NCBI RefSeq assembly: GCF_017874735.1
Contig: NZ_JAGGLV010000011.1
Coordinates: 62,001-126,000, forward strand
DNA from: Paenibacillus silagei
GTDB taxonomy: Bacteria > Bacillota > Bacilli > Paenibacillales > Paenibacillaceae
Reading direction: 5' to 3'
Length of the DNA: 64,000 nucleotides
Part shown: positions 62,830 through 64,000 of the stretch, one piece after another
Numbering within the stretch: position 1 is the first letter of the stretch
Layout of the letters: every line of letters begins with the position of its first letter
Notes under the pieces: model-generated
Seen by the model: only the letters and a program-made list of their open reading frames with translations
Databases searched by the model: none
What the model was told of the DNA's origin: nothing
Position numbers and translations under genes: made by a program

Positions 62830-63993
62830 ATGAAAGCACTTGAATTGTTTGCTGGGGCAGGTGGGTTAGCTCTTGGAACGGATAAAGCTGGCTTTAAACA
62901 TGTCGCAGTTGCTGAATGGAATTCAGATGCGTGCTCAACATTAAGATTGAACAGACCAGATTGGAATATTATTGAAGGGGACGTAAGAGACTTAACATAT
63001 TCTGATTTCGGTTATGATCTTGATTTGGTTGCAGGCGGGCCTCCATGTCAACCATTTTCTCTGGGTGGAAGACACCAAGCCTGGAATGATGACCGTGATA
63101 TGTTCCCCGAAGCTATCAGAGCAGTCCGTGAAATCAGACCAAAGGCTTTTTTGTTTGAGAATGTTCGTGGATTGGCTCGCCAATCTTTTTCAACCTACAT
63201 TGAATATATCGTTTTACAGTTAACCTATCCTTCCTTATCTCGAAAGGTTAATGAGTCTTGGCAGGATCATCTGTCCCGGCTTGAAAGACATCACACCGGT
63301 ACTGGAGGAAATAAACCTGAGTATAAAGTGATTCCCCCTAGAGTACTGAATGCTGCTGACTACGGTATTCCACAACGTCGGGAACGAATTTTTTTCATAG
63401 GTTTCCGAGCTGATGTCGATGCTCAGTGGAACTTCCCTGAGGTGACCCATTCTCAATATTCTTTGCAAGTATCCAAATGGGTTACAGGCGATTACTGGTC
63501 TTCAAGAAATATAGCTCCGACACAGATATCTCCGTCATCGAAAGCAATAGCAAAGTTGTCACAAGTTACCATGGAAAGCTTATTGGCTCCTTGGGTAACC
63601 CTTCGTGACGCAATTTGCGATTTGCCTGACCCACTTCTAACAACAGATATCACGAACCATGTCTATCAGCCTGGTGCAAAACCATACCCGGGACACACAG
63701 GCAGTGTTATGGATGAACCATCCAAAACACTCAAGGCTGGTGCACATGGAGTTCCAGGTGGAGAAAATATGATTGCTTTCCCCGATGGTACTTATCGTTA
63801 TTTAACTATACGTGAATCGGCAAGAGTACAAACCTTTCCAGATAATTATATCTTCCAGGGGCCGTGGAGCGAAGCGATGCGACAAATTGGAAATGCAGTA
63901 CCTATGGAACTTGCTGCACAAGTCGCCAAGAAAATATATGATGTTCTGAACCAAGCTGAGTTACAAAAAAAGCTATTAAAAAGGTGTGTGTAA
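62830..63993 (+). CDS. DNA (cytosine-5) methyltransferase
   Basis: A 387-residue C5 methyltransferase with all key motifs: LELFAGAGGLALG (motif I), GGPPCQPFSLGG (motif IV, catalytic Cys near 73), FLFENVRG (VI), GIPQRRERIFFIGF (VIII) and RQIGNAVPMELA (X). The target-recognition region lies between about 215 and 330. GGAGG lies five bases before the ATG. Such enzymes usually belong to type II restriction-modification; the partner endonuclease would be expected just beyond the right edge, where only seven bases remain in view. Confidence 0.93.
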   Translation: MKALELFAGAGGLALGTDKAGFKHVAVAEWNSDACSTLRLNRPDWNIIEGDVRDLTYSDFGYDLDLVAGGPPCQPFSLGGRHQAWNDDRDMFPEAIRAVREIRPKAFLFENVRGLARQSFSTYIEYIVLQLTYPSLSRKVNESWQDHLSRLERHHTGTGGNKPEYKVIPPRVLNAADYGIPQRRERIFFIGFRADVDAQWNFPEVTHSQYSLQVSKWVTGDYWSSRNIAPTQISPSSKAIAKLSQVTMESLLAPWVTLRDAICDLPDPLLTTDITNHVYQPGAKPYPGHTGSVMDEPSKTLKAGAHGVPGGENMIAFPDGTYRYLTIRESARVQTFPDNYIFQGPWSEAMRQIGNAVPMELAAQVAKKIYDVLNQAELQKKLLKRCV

Positions 63994-64000
63994 GTGGTGC

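Overview
The window looks like chromosome of a Paenibacillus-type member of the Bacillota. Supporting signs are strong AGGAGG ribosome binding sites (several with GTG or TTG starts), a host background that by eye is a little over half G+C, many AraC regulators, YesM/YesN two-component pairs beside LplABC-type sugar importers, a giant SLH surface protein, CcdA, a Spo0E-like protein and a DUF4317 protein. No rRNA or complete tRNA gene was seen.

Layout. 0-7.7 kb: two GyrI-like effector-binding proteins, a Phd antitoxin with a broken ParE toxin, a GH112 phosphorylase/GH105 hydrolase pair with a divergent AraC regulator, a truncated IS3 transposase and a Nudix hydrolase. 8.2-14.6 kb: a 2105-residue SLH protein with six tandem repeats of about 145 residues. 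14.8-21 kb: a membrane protein with an L7/L12-like tail, DUF4304, DUF4317, Fic, an APH-like kinase and a diguanylate cyclase. 21-25.4 kb: a heterodimeric ABC exporter divergent from a small XRE regulator and a membrane protein, with twin operators between. 25.4-29 kb: a Fur-boxed siderophore locus (binding lipoprotein, FhuF-like reductase, Btr-like regulator). 29.9-35.9 kb: a MetE-like enzyme, a methionine-rich secreted protein, a two-component system, CcdA and an exported thioredoxin-MsrA-MsrB fusion. 36.3-46.5 kb: a GH2 glycosidase divergent from YesM/YesN plus an LplB/LplC/LplA-type importer. 46.6-52.9 kb: a slipin, an array of 51-bp hairpin repeats, a type I toxin locus with a decayed twin, and NADAR, NERD, MazG-like, Spo0E-like and XRE genes. 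53-64 kb: a defence-type island.

The best candidate for an undescribed system is the AT-rich cassette at about 53.1-60.0 kb. It encodes a SIR2-type NADase, a helical plus beta-propeller protein, an SMC/ABC-like ATPase and a winged-helix-like protein, with a divergent D12-class adenine methyltransferase. At the end of the SIR2 frame lies an A10 run. A -1 slip there joins SIR2 in frame to the propeller ORF, giving one protein of about 893 residues. The neighbours (nuclease-helicase with MazG, and a cytosine-5 methyltransferase at the right edge) also fit a defence island.

The rest of the window combines polysaccharide use, iron uptake and envelope redox repair. Several intergenic repeat families are described: 51-bp hairpin units, 51-52-bp TTGCA units and a structured GC-rich element in three copies. 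Start codons were chosen by eye from ribosome binding sites. Functions are inferred from motifs without database searches.
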